Positions 3,868-5,506 of a DNA stretch of 5,506 bases are shown here, piece by piece. Each line of letters begins with the position of its first letter. The first letter of the stretch is position 1. The translations under genes were made by a program, and so were the position numbers. The notes below the pieces were generated by a model. That model was not told where the DNA came from. It worked only from the letters and a program-made list of their open reading frames with translations, and ran no database searches. The stretch is from NCBI GenBank assembly GCA_031265005.1, contig JAISDD010000141.1, positions 1 to 5,506 of the forward strand. Reading direction: 5' to 3'. Source of the stretch: Syntrophomonadaceae bacterium (GTDB taxonomy: Bacteria; Bacillota; Syntrophomonadia; Syntrophomonadales; Syntrophomonadaceae).

Positions 3868-5506
3868 ATGATTTTTGCTGAACAAAGCATTAATGAACTT
3901 TCTGTCGTTGACTTAATGAACAAAAATTTTACAACTATTAAACCTACCGATACTTTCAAAACAATTATAAACACTTATAAACAGTACAAAATAGATGTCA
4001 TTCCGGTAGTAGATGAAGAGAAGCGCTTAATTGGAGTTTTCCCGCGCGGGAAGCTGTATAACGCGTTGCTGGACGGTAAATCGCTGGACGATCCTTGCAT
4101 GGACTACATCGTTTTATCTCCTAACACCATCCAATCAGAATTGACTTACAACGATATAACGCTGTCTGGAAGAGTGAACAACAGCAAGGTGGGAACACTG
4201 CCGATTGTGGATCTCCACAATAAAGTTTTGGGTATTGCCGGCCCCCGCGAATATTTGCGGACCACCATCAAATTCACTATGAAAACCAACGCCTTTTTAC
4301 AGTCCGTTATTCAAGCCATGCATGACGCTATAATAACTACCGACAGACATGGTAATATTTTAATGATTAACCAGGCTGCCGAAAAAATGTTTTCTGTAAG
4401 AGAAGCGGATATTATCGGTAAATTTATTCAAGACGTCTTCCCTTCTATTTTCTTTCGCAACAAATTCCAGTTTGGCGTAAGCACTGTTTTACATTCCGTA
4501 CCGGTTATATTAAACCAAGTCCCGATAATCGAAGCTGATGAATTAGTAGGCATGAACTTTGTGTTGCAAAACAAATCAAAACTGGAGGAAATAGCGCACG
4601 AACTGGAAGTAGTTAAAGAACTTCAGCAAAATTTTGACGGGGTTTTGAGCGCTTCTTCCGATGGGGTTTTCGTTGTCGATCAAAACGGAGTCGTTAAGTA
4701 TTCCAACGATATGGCCAATATCTTGGTCGATACCTCGGCGCCTGGGGCTAGCATTGAAAAACTGTTAAACACTAATACCCCTTCCAAAGTATTATCAACC
4801 GGCATTTCTGAAGTTGACGTCTGTAAAATTCAAAATAAAAATTGTATCGTTTCCCATGTTCCCATACTGAAAAACGGCAAAAAGCCTTCCGGCATGGTCA
4901 GCATAGTTTATTTTGACGACAATAAAACGACCGAAGATATTGCCAGAAAATGGTTTTCTTTACAACAGCAAGTGCAATATTATAAAGACCAATTTGAAAA
5001 AAATACTACCGGCGTAAATAAATTCGATCAGATAATCACTAAAAATCACGCTTTTTTAAAACTTAAAAAAGAAGCGGAGCGGATAGCCAAAAGTTCTTCC
5101 ACGGTTTTAATCACCGGTGAAAGTGGCGTAGGGAAAGATATGTTCGCCCGCGCCATTCACGCCCACAGCCAAAAACAAAATGGGCCTTTTGTGAAAGCAA
5201 ATTGCGCGGCTATCCCTGAATCATTGTTTGAATCGGAGCTGTTCGGATATGCTCCCAATTCTTTTACCGGCGCTTCGAAAAGAGGAAAACCCGGCTACTT
5301 TGAGCAAGCCAACGGCGGCACTATATTTTTAGACGAAATAGGAGATATCCCTTTATCCATCCAGGTGAAACTTTTACAGGTCATTCAGGAAAAACAATTT
5401 ATGCGGGTGGGCGGTACCGGTACCCAATCGGTTGACGTCAGGATAATAGCGGCTACCAACCGTGATCTCCGGGAAGCCATGCTTAAAAATCAATTCCGTG
5501 AAGACC
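3868..5506 (+). CDS. Sigma-54-dependent transcriptional activator, CBS-CBS-PAS-PAS-AAA+, 3'-truncated by the window
   Basis: Enhancer-binding protein that hydrolyses ATP to open sigma-54 RNA polymerase promoters in response to a cytoplasmic signal. The window holds 546 codons. Two CBS motifs, which usually bind adenine nucleotides, span about 12-70 (VIPVVDEEKRLIGVF) and 72-131 (TLPIVDLHNKVLGIAG). PAS domains follow at about 142-235 (AIITTDRHGNILMINQAAEKMF) and 256-350 (SSDGVFVVDQNGVVKYSND), then a helical linker at about 361-383. The AAA+ core begins near 388 with Walker A GESGVGKD (417-424), the sigma-54 contact loop NSFTGA (464-469, normally GAFTGA), Walker B GGTIFLDE (483-490) and sensor I ATNRDL (529-534). 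The rest of the AAA+ domain and the expected Fis-type HTH lie beyond 5506. No membrane segment or phosphoacceptor receiver domain is present, so sensing should be intracellular. The layout resembles clostridial RocR/PrdR-like regulators. The target and ligand are unknown. Confidence 0.93.
   Translation, partial: MIFAEQSINELSVVDLMNKNFTTIKPTDTFKTIINTYKQYKIDVIPVVDEEKRLIGVFPRGKLYNALLDGKSLDDPCMDYIVLSPNTIQSELTYNDITLSGRVNNSKVGTLPIVDLHNKVLGIAGPREYLRTTIKFTMKTNAFLQSVIQAMHDAIITTDRHGNILMINQAAEKMFSVREADIIGKFIQDVFPSIFFRNKFQFGVSTVLHSVPVILNQVPIIEADELVGMNFVLQNKSKLEEIAHELEVVKELQQNFDGVLSASSDGVFVVDQNGVVKYSNDMANILVDTSAPGASIEKLLNTNTPSKVLSTGISEVDVCKIQNKNCIVSHVPILKNGKKPSGMVSIVYFDDNKTTEDIARKWFSLQQQVQYYKDQFEKNTTGVNKFDQIITKNHAFLKLKKEAERIAKSSSTVLITGESGVGKDMFARAIHAHSQKQNGPFVKANCAAIPESLFESELFGYAPNSFTGASKRGKPGYFEQANGGTIFLDEIGDIPLSIQVKLLQVIQEKQFMRVGGTGTQSVDVRIIAATNRDLREAMLKNQFRED

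Noticed and set aside
1..5506. CRISPR array, insertion sequence, tRNA or rRNA
   Set aside because: No regularly spaced repeats, transposase motifs, terminal inverted repeats, cloverleaf or conserved rRNA segments were seen on either strand.

Overview
The window looks like a chromosomal segment of an anaerobic, low-to-mid GC bacterium, most likely a Firmicute of the Clostridia/Negativicutes type. The grounds are AT-rich intergenic DNA, strong GGAGG-like ribosome binding sites, a TTG start, and a CBS-PAS-AAA+ sigma-54 activator of the style common in clostridia. This is inferred from gene style, and no species can be named. There is no sign of a mobile element, CRISPR array, tRNA or rRNA.

Layout: (1) 1-487 is an AT-rich region without a confident gene. 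It has two weak minus-strand reading frames, one running off the left edge, and the leader of the next gene with a possible promoter, small hairpins and a 13-bp palindrome. (2) 488-2974 (+) is a complete membrane-bound, ion-pumping pyrophosphatase (hppA). It keeps all recognisable pyrophosphate/Mg-binding acidic motifs but is of an unusual, divergent sequence type: about 828 residues, an extra N-terminal signal-like helix, and an altered potassium-site signature. (3) 3025-3063 is a strong terminator hairpin that can work in both directions, between hppA and the convergent next gene. (4) 3168-3590 (-) is a small protein with two membrane helices and a C-terminal cytosolic domain resembling the YcxB/bacterial PH-like group. 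(5) 3591-3867 is a divergent intergenic region unusually rich in inverted repeats. (6) 3868-5506 (+) is the first 546 codons of a sigma-54-dependent enhancer-binding protein with the order CBS-CBS-PAS-PAS-AAA+, cut by the window end before the HTH domain.

The genes do not form one operon. hppA is a single-gene unit closed by its own terminator. The small membrane protein and the activator are divergently transcribed and share an upstream region. The pyrophosphatase would couple hydrolysis of biosynthetic PPi to H+ (or Na+) export, as expected of an energy-limited anaerobe. The activator would sense a small ligand through its CBS/PAS modules and switch on a sigma-54 promoter that probably lies beyond the right edge. 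The most interesting points are the divergent pyrophosphatase subtype and the dyad cluster in front of the activator. I see no clearly new multi-gene system here.
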